Below are positions 25,409-34,264 of a DNA stretch of 64,000 nucleotides, piece after piece; the stretch's first letter is position 1, and every line of letters starts with the position of its first letter. Below the pieces are notes generated by a model. The model was not told where the DNA came from. It did not search any database and saw only the letters and a list, made by a program, of their open reading frames with translations. Source of the stretch: Streptomyces hundungensis (GTDB taxonomy: Bacteria; Actinomycetota; Actinomycetes; Streptomycetales; Streptomycetaceae); NCBI RefSeq assembly GCF_003627815.1, contig NZ_CP032698.1:2046001-2110000 (forward strand). Direction: 5' to 3'. The position numbers and the translations under genes are program-made.

Positions 25409-26920
25409 CTACGTCCGCCCGGGTGAGGGCCGGTCCGCGCGTACGTAGAAGACGGCCCCGTCCACGACGGCGCTGCGCTCGTACCGTGCGGCGAGGAAGC
25501 GGCGCAGGGTGGGGAGGCGGTCGGGGGCGAAGGGTTTGCCACGGGAGTCGTCCACGACGAGCGCCGGCGGCCGGTCGGCGAGTTCGGTGCGGAACACCGG
25601 CCACGCGCCGTCCACCCCGTACTTCTCCCCCACCTGGGGTCCGTCGCGGCCGCCGCTGTAGTTGGTGAGCAGCCCGGCGGTCAGATAGCGGCTGGCGGGG
25701 GCGCGCCGGGCCAGCCAGTACGTCTCCGGGTGTATGCCCCAGACCAGGACCCGTTCGGTGGGCGTGGTGCGGGCCTCGACGGCCGCGGCGAGGCGCTCGC
25801 TGTGGGCGAGCTCCGGGCGCGGGGCGAGCACCCCCCACACCAGGAACAGGGCGCAGGCGCAGGCGCAGGTGGACAGCGCGCTGGTGAGCCGGGGGGCGGG
25901 CAGGATCTGGAGCGCGCCGGTGGCGAGCAGCACCAGGGGCGGGATGAGCTGGAGGTAGTAGTGGCCGAAGAAGTGGAAGCCGAGCAGGACCGCCCCCGCG
26001 GAGGCGATCAGCCAGAGCCACAGGTCCCCGGCGCCGGTCCGGGCGATGCGCAGCACCCGTACGACCGGCGGCAGGAGCCCCGCGCAGCCCGCGGCCAGGA
26101 TGAGGGTGTTGGTCAACCCCCGCGCCAGGACGTGGAGTTCGGACCCGGTGAAGGAGGCATAGGCGGCCGATCCGGTGACCGTCCAGAACAGGAAGCGGGA
26201 GGGCCCGGTGGACAGGGCCACCGCGAGGACGGGGGCGGCGAGGCCAACCCCCGTACGCAGCAGGGAGGTTCGTAGCGGCCGAGGATGGTGCCACGCCAGC
26301 CACAGGACGGGGAGGAGGACGGCGCCGCCGGTCTGTTTGGTCAGGCACGCCCCTGCGACGGCGAGGCCGGCCCGGGTGAAGTGCCCCCGGTCGGCGCAGC
26401 GGACGGCGGCCGCCGTGAAGGGCAGCATGAACACCTCGAAGGTGGCCGCCTGGGCGTCCTCGGGGTTGAGCCCCACCGAGACCAGCAGGTACAGGACGCC
26501 GGCGGCGCGCCCCGCGCCGTCGCCCCAGCGGCGTCGTGCGGTGGAGGCGAGCGCGAGCGCGGTCAGGAGCTGGGCGGCGATCGCGGCGAGGCGCAGCGGG
26601 CCGAGCGAGCCGTCTCCGCACACGGCGAACGCGGCCTCGTACAGCCAGGGCAGCAGGGGTGGTTTGCGGTCGACGACCGTGGTGTACAGGGTGCCGCCGC
26701 TCGCCAGGAGGCGTGCCTGGACGGCGAGATAGCCCTCGTCGGGGCTCCACAGGGGGTGCCGGAAGGACGGGAGGCGGGTGAGGAGGGCGAGCACGGCGAG
26801 GACCGGCAGCAGGCGCCGCCAGTAGCCCTCGGGGGCGCGCGGGTCGGTGGGGCGACGGCCCTTGGCCGCCGGGATGCTCGTGGTCGCGGATCGTAGCGAC
26901 GGTGGTGGCTCGGCGAGCAT
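25409..26920 (-). CDS. Membrane glycosyltransferase-like protein (GT39/ArnT type)
   Basis: A 503-residue polytopic protein with about 10-11 hydrophobic segments. The first periplasmic loop carries SPDEGYLAVQARLLASG, where the Asp-Glu pair fits the catalytic acid of GT-C enzymes (ArnT/PMT clan), followed by TVVDRKPPLLPWLYEA, a second family hallmark. The soluble C-terminal part (from about residue 385) is outward. Such enzymes move sugars from polyprenyl-phosphate donors onto lipids, glycans or proteins. Start at 26920 has AGGGTGG; an upstream ATG at 26965 is less likely. Acceptor unknown. Confidence 0.8.
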   Translation of the reverse strand: MLAEPPPSLRSATTSIPAAKGRRPTDPRAPEGYWRRLLPVLAVLALLTRLPSFRHPLWSPDEGYLAVQARLLASGGTLYTTVVDRKPPLLPWLYEAAFAVCGDGSLGPLRLAAIAAQLLTALALASTARRRWGDGAGRAAGVLYLLVSVGLNPEDAQAATFEVFMLPFTAAAVRCADRGHFTRAGLAVAGACLTKQTGGAVLLPVLWLAWHHPRPLRTSLLRTGVGLAAPVLAVALSTGPSRFLFWTVTGSAAYASFTGSELHVLARGLTNTLILAAGCAGLLPPVVRVLRIARTGAGDLWLWLIASAGAVLLGFHFFGHYYLQLIPPLVLLATGALQILPAPRLTSALSTCACACALFLVWGVLAPRPELAHSERLAAAVEARTTPTERVLVWGIHPETYWLARRAPASRYLTAGLLTNYSGGRDGPQVGEKYGVDGAWPVFRTELADRPPALVVDDSRGKPFAPDRLPTLRRFLAARYERSAVVDGAVFYVRADRPSPGRT

Positions 26921-26934
26921 GCGGGCCACCCTAT

Positions 26935-26975
26935 GCGGCCCCGTACGCCCCGAGCGCGGGGACATACGGGGCCGC
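26935..26975 (-). terminator. Hairpin after the amino-acid permease gene
   Basis: An 11-bp perfect stem (GCGGCCCCGTA) around a 19-bp loop lies 18 bp beyond the permease stop on the minus strand and before the start of the GT39-like gene. Confidence 0.55.
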
Positions 26976-26993
26976 TGCCGAATCGGGGGCGGG

Positions 26994-28487
26994 TTACCGG
27001 GTGGTGCGGGGCGCGGGCTCCTCGACGCGGCTGTGGCGGCGGCCGTAGACGAAGTAGATGACCACGCCGATCGCCATCCACACGGCGAACCGGATCCAGG
27101 TCTCGGCCGGCAGGTTGAGCATCAGCCACAGCGAGGCGGCCACCGCGAGCGCGGGCACCCAGGGCACCAGCGGGGTGCGGAAGGCGCGGGGCAGGTCGGG
27201 CCGGGTGTGGCGCAGGATGACGACGCCGACGGCGACGACGACGAACGCGAACAGGGTCCCGATGTTCACCAGGTCGGCCAGTTCGCTGAGGCTGGTGAAC
27301 CCGGCGACGATCGCGATGATCACGCCGAGCAGGATGGTCGGCCGGTGCGGGGTGCGAAAGCGCGGGTGGACGTGGGAGAAGAACCGGGGCAGCAGCCCGT
27401 CCCGGCTCATCGCGAAGAACACCCGGGTCTGGCCGAGCAGCAGGATCATGCAGACCGTGGTCAGGCCCACCGCGGCGCCGAAGCTGATGATGCCGGCGAA
27501 GAAGGGGTGGCCGGTGGCCTTGAACGCGTCAGCGAGCGGCGCGTCCACCGACAGCTTGGTGTAGTGCTGCATGCCCGTCACCACGATCGAGACGGCCACG
27601 TACAGGAGGGTGCAGATGAGGAGCGAGCCGAGGATGCCGCGCGGCATGTCCCGCTGCGGGTTCTTGGTCTCCTCGGCGGCGGTCGCCACGATGTCGAAGC
27701 CGATGAAGGCGAAGAAGACGACCGAGGCGGCGGTGAAGATGCCCATCACGCCGAAGTTGGTGGGGGCGTAGCCGCTCATCAGCTGGATGAGCGGGGCCTT
27801 GAGGTCGCCGCCCGCGCTCTGTGCCTGCGCCTTGGGGATGAACGGCGAGTAGTTGTCGGAGTTGATGAAGAACGCGCCCGCGATGATCACGATGAGGACG
27901 ACCGTCACCTTGATGGCGACGACGACCGAGGTGACCCGTGCCGACAGCTTCATGCCGAGGACGAGGATGCCGGTGAGTACCAGGACGAGCGCGGCCGCCA
28001 GGATGTCGAAGCCGAAGCCGTGGGCGCCGTCGCGCCCGCTGAGGGCCTCGGGCAGATGCCAGCCGGCGTTGTCCAGGAGCGAACGGACGTAGCCGGACCA
28101 GCCGACCGCCACCACCGCCGTGCCGAGCGCGAATTCGAGCACCAGGTCCCAGCCGATGATCCACGCGGGCAGCTCGCCGAGCGAGGCGTAGGAGAAGGTG
28201 TACGCGGATCCGGCCACCGGCACCGTCGAGGCGAACTCGGCGTAGCAGAGCGCGGCGAGCGCGCAGACGACGCCCGCGACCACGAACGCGAGCGAGACTC
28301 CCGGCCCCGCGTTCTCCTTGGCGACCTTGCCCGTGAGGACGAAGATGCCGGTGCCGATGATGACTCCGACCCCGAAGACGGTGAGGTCGAGAGCGGACAA
28401 CGACTTCTTGAGTGCGTGTTCTGGCTCCTCCGTGTCTCTGATGGACTGTTCGATCGATTTGGTCCGGAACAGACCTTTACTGGCCAC
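26994..28487 (-). CDS. APC-family amino acid permease (cationic amino acid transporter type)
   Basis: A 497-residue, 12-segment membrane protein of the APC superfamily. TM1 has the broken-helix GVIIGTGIFVLTGKVA substrate motif, TM6 has FFAFIGFDIVATAAEETKNPQRDMPRGI, the signature loop of the CAT/YfnA group. It imports amino acids, probably cationic, by proton coupling. GTG start at 28487 (VASKGLFRTKSIEQS, the usual N-terminus of the family). Flanked by hairpins, so monocistronic between dxs and the GT39-like gene. Confidence 0.9.
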   Translation of the reverse strand: MASKGLFRTKSIEQSIRDTEEPEHALKKSLSALDLTVFGVGVIIGTGIFVLTGKVAKENAGPGVSLAFVVAGVVCALAALCYAEFASTVPVAGSAYTFSYASLGELPAWIIGWDLVLEFALGTAVVAVGWSGYVRSLLDNAGWHLPEALSGRDGAHGFGFDILAAALVLVLTGILVLGMKLSARVTSVVVAIKVTVVLIVIIAGAFFINSDNYSPFIPKAQAQSAGGDLKAPLIQLMSGYAPTNFGVMGIFTAASVVFFAFIGFDIVATAAEETKNPQRDMPRGILGSLLICTLLYVAVSIVVTGMQHYTKLSVDAPLADAFKATGHPFFAGIISFGAAVGLTTVCMILLLGQTRVFFAMSRDGLLPRFFSHVHPRFRTPHRPTILLGVIIAIVAGFTSLSELADLVNIGTLFAFVVVAVGVVILRHTRPDLPRAFRTPLVPWVPALAVAASLWLMLNLPAETWIRFAVWMAIGVVIYFVYGRRHSRVEEPAPRTTR

Positions 28488-28575
28488 CCGTGCACCTCCG
28501 CTAGCTCAACGTCCTCGCCATGATCGGGAGGAGTGGAGGTACGGGTACCGGGCTGAGCGCGTTTTTCACGCGAAC

Positions 28576-28615
28576 GGGCCGGACCCATCACCCGTACGGG
28601 AGATCGGTCCGGCCC
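28576..28615 (-). terminator. Hairpin after dxs
   Basis: A 10-bp perfect stem (GGGCCGGACC with GGTCCGGCCC) around a 20-bp loop, itself containing CCCGTACGGG, lies 20 bp after the dxs stop on the minus strand. Confidence 0.6.
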
Positions 28616-28635
28616 ATTGACCTGCACTCACATGA

Positions 28636-30561
28636 TCAGTCGCGCACGGGCTCCGCCGCCGCCCGGCTCTCCTCGAACCGTCCGTCCAGCTTGGAGACGA
28701 GACCGGTCACCTGGCGGGCGATGTCGGGCGCGGTCAGACCGATCTCCGTCATCACCTCGCCGCGCGAGGCGTGGTCGAGGAAGCGCGGCGGAATGCCGAA
28801 GTCGCGCAGCGGCACGTCCACGCCCGCGTCGCGCAGCGCCTGGCTGATGGCCGAACCGACGCCGCCCACGCGGCTGTTGTCCTCGACGGTCACCACGACG
28901 CGGTGCTTCTCGGCGAGCGGGGCCATGGCCTCGTCGACCGGCTTGACCCAGCGCGGGTCGACCACGGTCGTCGAGATGCCCTGGGCGTCCAGGAGGTCGG
29001 CGATCTCCAGGCACATCGGCGCGAGCGCGCCGACCGAGACCAGGAGCACGTCCGGGCGCACCGCGGCCGAGGAGGGCTCGCGCAGCACGTCCATGCCGCC
29101 GATGCGGCCCACGGCCTGGACGGCGGGGCCGACCGCGCCCTTGGAGAAGCGCACCACGGTGGGGGCGTCCTCCACCGCGACGGCCTCGCGCAGTTGGGCA
29201 CGCACCTGGTCGGCGTCGCGCGGGGCGGCGATCCTGAGGCCGGGCACGACCTGGAGGATCGACATGTCCCACATGCCGTTGTGCGAGGCGCCGTCGGTGC
29301 CGGTGACGCCGGCCCGGTCGAGCACGAAGGTCACGCCGCACTTGTGCAGCGCGACATCCATGAGGACCTGGTCGAAGGCGCGGTTGAGGAAGGTGGCGTA
29401 CACCGCGAACACGGGGTGCACCCCGCCGGTGGCGAGGCCCGCCGCGGAGACCGCGGCGTGCTGCTCGGCGATGCCCACGTCGTAGACGCGCTCGGGGAAC
29501 GCCTTGGCGAACTTGTCGAGGCCGACCGGCTGGAGCATGGCCGCGGTGATCGCGACGATGTCCTCGCGCTCCTTGCCGAGCGCGACCATCTCCTCGCCGA
29601 ACACCGAGGTCCAGTCGAGCCCGGAGGTCGACACGGGAAGGCCGGTGTCCGGGTGGATCTTGCCGACCGCGTGGAAGCGGTCGGCCTCGTCCGCGAGCGC
29701 CGGCTGGTAGCCGCGGCCCTTCTCGGTGAGGCAGTGCACGATGACCGGGCCGCCGAAGCGCTTGGCGCGCTGGAGCGCCGACTCCAGGGCCTCGATGTCG
29801 TGGCCGTCGATGGGGCCGACGTACTTCAGGCCCAGGTCCTCGAACATGCCCTGCGGGGCGATGAAGTCCTTGAGGCCCTTCTTGGCGCCGTGCAGGGTCT
29901 CGTACAGCGGCTTGCCGACGACCGGCGTGCGCTCCAGGAGGTCCTTGCCCTTGGCCAGGAAGCGCTCGTAGCCGTCCGTGGTGCGCAGGGTGGCGAGGTG
30001 GTTGGCGAGGCCTCCGATGGTCGGCGCGTACGAGCGCTCGTTGTCGTTGACCACGATCACCAGGGGGCGGTCCTTGGCGGCGGCGATGTTGTTCAGCGCC
30101 TCCCAGGCCATGCCACCGGTCAGCGCGCCGTCGCCGATGACCGCGACGACGTGGTCGTCCTTGCCGAGCACCTCGTTCGCCTTGGCGAGGCCGTCGGCCC
30201 AGCCGAGGACCGTCGAGGCGTGGCTGTTCTCGATGACGTCGTGGTCCGACTCGGCGCGCGCCGGGTAGCCGGACAGCCCGCCCTTCATCTTCAGGCGGGA
30301 GAAGTCCTGCCGCCCGGTGAGCAGTTTGTGGACGTAACTCTGGTGCCCGGTGTCCCACAGGACCCGGTCCCGGGGGGATTCGAAAACGCGGTGCAGTGCG
30401 ATGGTCAGTTCCACCACACCGAGGTTCGGACCGAGATGTCCGCCGGTCTTGGAGACCGCGTCCACCAGGAAGGTCCGGATCTCTGCCGCCAGCTGGTCGA
30501 GCTGCTCCGGGCTGAGCCGGTCAAGATCGCGCGGTCCCCTGATACGGGTAAGCAGCGGCAC
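28636..30561 (-). CDS. dxs: 1-deoxy-D-xylulose-5-phosphate synthase
   Basis: A 641-residue DXS, the thiamine-diphosphate enzyme that joins pyruvate and glyceraldehyde 3-phosphate as the first step of the MEP isoprenoid route. Motifs: [16 protein letters not shown], the ThDP motif [16 protein letters not shown], the transketolase-central [17 protein letters not shown] and [19 protein letters not shown]. The GTG start at 30561 ([16 protein letters not shown]) has a strong AAGGAGG 6 bp away, and fits the family, so the ATG at 30594 is rejected. It is a separate unit between terminators. Confidence 0.96.
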   Translation of the reverse strand: MPLLTRIRGPRDLDRLSPEQLDQLAAEIRTFLVDAVSKTGGHLGPNLGVVELTIALHRVFESPRDRVLWDTGHQSYVHKLLTGRQDFSRLKMKGGLSGYPARAESDHDVIENSHASTVLGWADGLAKANEVLGKDDHVVAVIGDGALTGGMAWEALNNIAAAKDRPLVIVVNDNERSYAPTIGGLANHLATLRTTDGYERFLAKGKDLLERTPVVGKPLYETLHGAKKGLKDFIAPQGMFEDLGLKYVGPIDGHDIEALESALQRAKRFGGPVIVHCLTEKGRGYQPALADEADRFHAVGKIHPDTGLPVSTSGLDWTSVFGEEMVALGKEREDIVAITAAMLQPVGLDKFAKAFPERVYDVGIAEQHAAVSAAGLATGGVHPVFAVYATFLNRAFDQVLMDVALHKCGVTFVLDRAGVTGTDGASHNGMWDMSILQVVPGLRIAAPRDADQVRAQLREAVAVEDAPTVVRFSKGAVGPAVQAVGRIGGMDVLREPSSAAVRPDVLLVSVGALAPMCLEIADLLDAQGISTTVVDPRWVKPVDEAMAPLAEKHRVVVTVEDNSRVGGVGSAISQALRDAGVDVPLRDFGIPPRFLDHASRGEVMTEIGLTAPDIARQVTGLVSKLDGRFEESRAAAEPVRD

Positions 30562-30689
30562 CCGTGCCTCCTTGCATCCGTGCTGGTCGAGCATGCCGAT
30601 CCGTTGAGTCTAATGTTCCGGCCGCGACCGCGGTCGCGGGGCGGTGCGTTCCGTGGCACCCGTGTTGCCCATACGGCACGCCACGCGCA

Positions 30690-30724
30690 GACGTGCCCGG
30701 CGCCTCACGGGCACCGGGCACGTC
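30690..30724 (-). terminator. Terminator of the xylFGH operon
   Basis: An 11-bp perfect stem (GACGTGCCCGG with CCGGGCACGTC) and 13-bp loop lies 14 bp downstream of the xylH stop on the minus strand. A separate 18-bp palindrome at 30622-30639 (CCGCGACCGCGGTCGCGG) lies in the dxs leader region. Confidence 0.6.
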
Positions 30725-30738
30725 GGGAACGGGGCAGG

Positions 30739-32043
30739 TCAGGCGCGGCCCGCGGACTTCTGGGTCTTGCGCGTGACGGCGTCGATGATCACGGTGAGCA
30801 GAAGCACACCACCGGTGATCATCTGCTGGATCGCCGAGGCGACGCCTTCGAGCGCCAGACCGTACTGGATCGAGACGATCACCAGCACGCCCAGGAGCGC
30901 GTTCCAGGTGCGGCCGCGGCCGCCGAAGAGGCTGGTGCCGCCGATGACGGCCGCCGCGATGGCGTTCATCAGGAGCTCACCGCTGCCGGCGCCCTGGTTG
31001 GCGGCGCTGATCTTGGACGCGATGAAGAGGCCGCCGATGGCCGCGAAGGTGCCGGAGATCGCGAAGACCGAGGTGCGGACCAGCACGATGTTGATGCCGG
31101 CACGACGGGACGCCTCGACGCTGCCACCGAGCGCGAAGATCATGCGGCCGTACGCGGTGCGCCGGAGCACGAAGTCGGTGACGATCAGCACTGCGAGGAA
31201 GATCACCACGGCCAGCGGCAGGCCCTTGTACTGGTTGAACATGAAGGCCGCGGCGAAGGCCACCACGGCGAGCAGCACCGTGCGCAGCACGATCTCGTTC
31301 AGCGGCCGCGAGGGGACGCCCGCGGCCTCGCGGCGGCGGCTGTCGAAGAACGCGGACAGGAAGTACACGGCGACGGCCACCGCGGCGGCGCCGTAGGCCA
31401 CCGCGACATCGCTGAAGAAGTAGTTCGACAGGTTGTAGAAGACGCCTGAGCCGTTGGTGTTGATCGTGCCGTTGTCGCCCAGGATCTTCAGCATGAAGCC
31501 GTTCCAGAACAGCAGACCGGCCAGCGTGACGGCGAAGGCGGGGACGCCGATCCTCGCGAAGATGAAGCCGTGGAGGGCGCCCGCGACCGTGCCCGTCAGG
31601 ATGGCCAGGATCAGCGCCAGCCACTCGGGCGTGCCGTGGATGATGTTGAGGACCGCGAAGGACGCGCCCGCCACACCGCTGACCGAGCCGACCGACAGGT
31701 CGATCTCGCCGAGCAGCAGCACGAAGACGATGCCGACCGCGATCATGCCCGTGCCGACCATGGCGACGGAGATGTCGGACAGGTTGCCCGCGGTGAGGAA
31801 GTTCGAGTTCAGGCTCTGGAAGACGATGCAGATGATGACCAGGCCGATGATGACGGGCAGCGCGCCCAGGTCACCGGCGCGCACCTTGCGCTTGAACTCG
31901 CCGAGGTAGCCGGTGAGGCCCTGCTCGCGGACGAGCAGGCGGGGGTCGACCACGGTGGAGGCGGCCTCGGCCGGGGGCGGCGCGTCCACGGGGGCCGCGG
32001 CCGGCTTGCCGAGGTCGGCCGGGGAGGTCTTGTCGGTGCTCAC
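30739..32043 (-). CDS. xylH: Sugar ABC transporter permease (xylose type)
   Basis: A 434-residue permease of the CUT2 (BPD_transp_2) family with about 10 membrane segments. The EIDLSVGSVSGVAGA motif (about 128-142) and GGTSLFGGRGRTWNALLGVLV near the C-terminus are the family signatures. It forms the channel for XylF-delivered pentose with XylG energising. GTG start at 32043 overlaps the xylG stop (GTGA). The first 45 residues are a soluble Pro/Ala-rich stretch. Xylose is inferred from gene neighbourhood with rok7B7, not proved by sequence. Confidence 0.88.
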   Translation of the reverse strand: MSTDKTSPADLGKPAAAPVDAPPPAEAASTVVDPRLLVREQGLTGYLGEFKRKVRAGDLGALPVIIGLVIICIVFQSLNSNFLTAGNLSDISVAMVGTGMIAVGIVFVLLLGEIDLSVGSVSGVAGASFAVLNIIHGTPEWLALILAILTGTVAGALHGFIFARIGVPAFAVTLAGLLFWNGFMLKILGDNGTINTNGSGVFYNLSNYFFSDVAVAYGAAAVAVAVYFLSAFFDSRRREAAGVPSRPLNEIVLRTVLLAVVAFAAAFMFNQYKGLPLAVVIFLAVLIVTDFVLRRTAYGRMIFALGGSVEASRRAGINIVLVRTSVFAISGTFAAIGGLFIASKISAANQGAGSGELLMNAIAAAVIGGTSLFGGRGRTWNALLGVLVIVSIQYGLALEGVASAIQQMITGGVLLLTVIIDAVTRKTQKSAGRA

Positions 32044-32819
32044 TTCTGAACCTCCGCGTTGCGCGCCGCACGGCGGGTCACGGCGTTGTCCGTGGCTCCG
32101 GTGATGGCGGAGATGATCTCTTCCTGCGAGGTGGTCTTCACATCGAAGACACCGTTGTTCCGGCCGAGCCGGAGCACCGCGACCTTGTCGGCGACGGCCT
32201 TCACATCGGCCATGTTGTGGCTGATGAGGACGACCGCGTGGCCGCGCTCGCGCAGCCGCTCGACGAGGTCGAGCACCTGGGCGGTCTGCTCGACGCCGAG
32301 CGCCGCGGTCGGCTCGTCGAGGATGACGAGCTTGGGCTCGCCGAGCATCGAACGGGCGATGGCCACGGTCTGGCGCTGACCGCCGGAGAGCGAGGCGATC
32401 GGGATGCGCACGCTCGGGATGCGGATGGACAGCGTGGTGAGCAGCTCGCGCGAGCGGCGCTCCATCTCGACCTCGTCGAGGACGCCGCGCTTCTTCAGCT
32501 CGCGCCCGAGGTAGAGGTTGCCGACGACATCGATGTTGTCGCACAGCGCGAGGTCCTGGTAGACGGTCGCGATGCCGAGGGTCTGGGCGTCGTGCGGCTT
32601 GCCGATCTGGACGGCCTTGCCCTCCCACTCGATGACGCCGTCATCGATGGGGTGCACGCCGGCGATCGTCTTGACCAGCGTGGACTTTCCGGCGCCGTTG
32701 TCGCCCACCAGGGCGACCACTTCACCGGCGTGGACCTCAAGCTCTACGTCGGTGAGCGCCTGAACGGCACCGAACCGCTTGGAGACCCCGCGCAACGCCA
32801 ACACGGGCGTAGCGGACAC
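32040..32819 (-). CDS. xylG: Sugar ABC transporter ATP-binding protein (xylose type)
   Basis: A 259-residue ATPase with one nucleotide-binding domain: Walker A GDNGAGKST (39-47), Q-loop in VYQDLALCDNI, signature LSGGQRQTVAIAR, Walker B LVILDEPTAALG and switch His in ISHNM. E. coli XylG/RbsA carry two such domains in tandem (about 500 residues), so this one would act as a homodimer. GTG at 32819 is chosen over ATG at 32828 because AAGGAG lies 9 bp before the GTG but abuts the ATG. Couples to xylH by overlap. Confidence 0.88.
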   Translation of the reverse strand: MSATPVLALRGVSKRFGAVQALTDVELEVHAGEVVALVGDNGAGKSTLVKTIAGVHPIDDGVIEWEGKAVQIGKPHDAQTLGIATVYQDLALCDNIDVVGNLYLGRELKKRGVLDEVEMERRSRELLTTLSIRIPSVRIPIASLSGGQRQTVAIARSMLGEPKLVILDEPTAALGVEQTAQVLDLVERLRERGHAVVLISHNMADVKAVADKVAVLRLGRNNGVFDVKTTSQEEIISAITGATDNAVTRRAARNAEVQK

Positions 32820-32990
32820 GTGAACCATCTCCTTCGCCGCCTGACCGGCGGGGATGCCGCGCCCGAAGGGGTGGGGGCGCGGAGGTCGAGCAGAAGAGAA
32901 CAGAAAAAGGGGAAAACGTTTCGTCCGGCGCCCCCGCCGCAGCGGGGGACAGAGGCGGGCGCGGGGCGCCGGAGGGAAGGTGCTGTCCCT

Positions 32991-33017
32991 CAACTCCCTT
33001 GCCGGGCAAGGGAGTTG
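32991..33017 (-). terminator. Hairpin between xylF and xylG
   Basis: A 13-bp perfect inverted repeat (CAACTCCCTTGCC) with a 1-nt centre lies just after the xylF stop and 170 bp before xylG. Such intercistronic hairpins commonly allow more binding protein than ATPase to be made. No T-run. Confidence 0.55.
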
Positions 33018-33027
33018 GCGGGAGGAA

Positions 33028-34143
33028 CTACTTGAGGCCGGCCGCGTCGCAGGCGGCCTTGTAGGTGCCGGTGCAGATCTCGGCGACCGTGTAGATCTTG
33101 TCCTTGATGACCGTGTCGTTGACGTTGGCCTTGGTCAGCGAGACGACCGGGACGATGGTGGACGGAACGCCCTTGGTGGTCGGCGAGTCGACCTTCTTGG
33201 CGTCGAGCGAGCCGAGGGACTCGCCCTTGGCGAGCTTGACCGCCATCTCGGCGGCGATCGCGTCCTCCTGCGGGTAGGACTTGTAGACGCTCATGTACTG
33301 CTCGCCCGTGAGGATCCGCTGCACACCCGCGAGCTCGGCGTCCTGACCGGTGACCGGGGGAAGCTTGGCGAGGCCGGCCGCCTTGAGGGCGGTGATGATG
33401 CCGCCCGCCATGCCGTCGTTGGCGGAGTAGACGCCGATGACCTTGTCCTTGCCCAGGGCGGAGAGCGCGCCCTCCATGTTGGCGTTGGCGTTCTCGGGCT
33501 TCCACTCCTTGGTGTCGTACTCCTTCCCGATGTTCACCTTGCCGTCGAGCTCGGCGTGGGCGCCCTTCTTGAAGAGCTTGGCGTTCGGGTCGGTGACGGC
33601 GCCGTTCATCATGACGATGTCGCCGGACTTCGCCTTGTCGCCCAGGGCCTGGAGGAGGGCCTTGCCCTGCACGTGGCCGACTTCCTCGTTGTCGAAGGAG
33701 ACGTAGGAGTCGATGGGGCCCTCGGCGAGGCGGTCGAAGGCGACGACCGGGATGCCGGCGTCCTTGGCCTTCTTGACCGAGCCCGCGATGGCCTTGGAGT
33801 CGACCGCGTCCACGATGAGGGCGTCCACCTTGTTGGTGATCATCGTGTCGGCCTGCTGGTTCTGCGTCGTCGCGTCCTGCTTGGCGTTGGCGTAGACGAT
33901 CTGGCCCTTGCCGCCCGTCAGCTCCTTGACCTTGGCCTCGATCAGCGGCTTGTCGAACTTCTCGTAGCGCGCGGTCTGGTTCTCCGGGAGCAGCAGACCG
34001 ATCTTGAGGTCGTCGCCCTTCTTGGCGCCGTCGGACGACTTGGTTCCGCCGCCCGACTCCTTGGCGCTGCCACAGGCGGCGAGCGAGACGGCCATCGCGG
34101 TGGCGGCGACGGCTACAGCGGCACGACGCATGTTCGTGTTCAC
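33028..34143 (-). CDS. xylF: Sugar-binding lipoprotein (xylose ABC transporter)
   Basis: A 371-residue solute-binding protein: signal peptide with lipobox LAAC (lipidated Cys24), Gly/Lys-rich linker, then a periplasmic-binding-protein type 1 domain resembling D-xylose-binding XylF. Marks of the family include ARYEKFDKPLIEAKV, ANAKQDATTQNQQADTMI, VVAFDRLAEG and VYSANDGMAGGIITALKAAG, and VTGQDAELAGVQRILTGEQYMSVYK. It captures sugar outside the membrane for XylGH. GTG at 34143 has GGGAGG 8 bp upstream; a later ATG at 34131 is also in frame. An inverted repeat lies in its promoter. Confidence 0.9.
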   Translation of the reverse strand: MNTNMRRAAVAVAATAMAVSLAACGSAKESGGGTKSSDGAKKGDDLKIGLLLPENQTARYEKFDKPLIEAKVKELTGGKGQIVYANAKQDATTQNQQADTMITNKVDALIVDAVDSKAIAGSVKKAKDAGIPVVAFDRLAEGPIDSYVSFDNEEVGHVQGKALLQALGDKAKSGDIVMMNGAVTDPNAKLFKKGAHAELDGKVNIGKEYDTKEWKPENANANMEGALSALGKDKVIGVYSANDGMAGGIITALKAAGLAKLPPVTGQDAELAGVQRILTGEQYMSVYKSYPQEDAIAAEMAVKLAKGESLGSLDAKKVDSPTTKGVPSTIVPVVSLTKANVNDTVIKDKIYTVAEICTGTYKAACDAAGLK

Positions 34144-34204
34144 TTCAGAAACCTCCCTGACGAGGCCGCGACAGTGCGGCCGAGGTGGCTGGAAGTCAAC
34201 TCGG

Positions 34205-34239
34205 CGTTAAGCCCATCGTCAAGGAGTAAATCCTTAACG
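34205..34239 (-). promoter_or_regulatory. Putative operator upstream of xylF
   Basis: Arms CGTTAAG and CTTAACG, 21 bp apart, enclose a second element AAGGAnnnnnTCCTT on the minus strand. The site lies 62-96 bp before the xylF start and next to rok7B7, so Rok7B7 or another sugar regulator is a reasonable ligand. Confidence 0.4.
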
Positions 34240-34264
34240 AGATGACAACGGTGCCATCCGTTAT

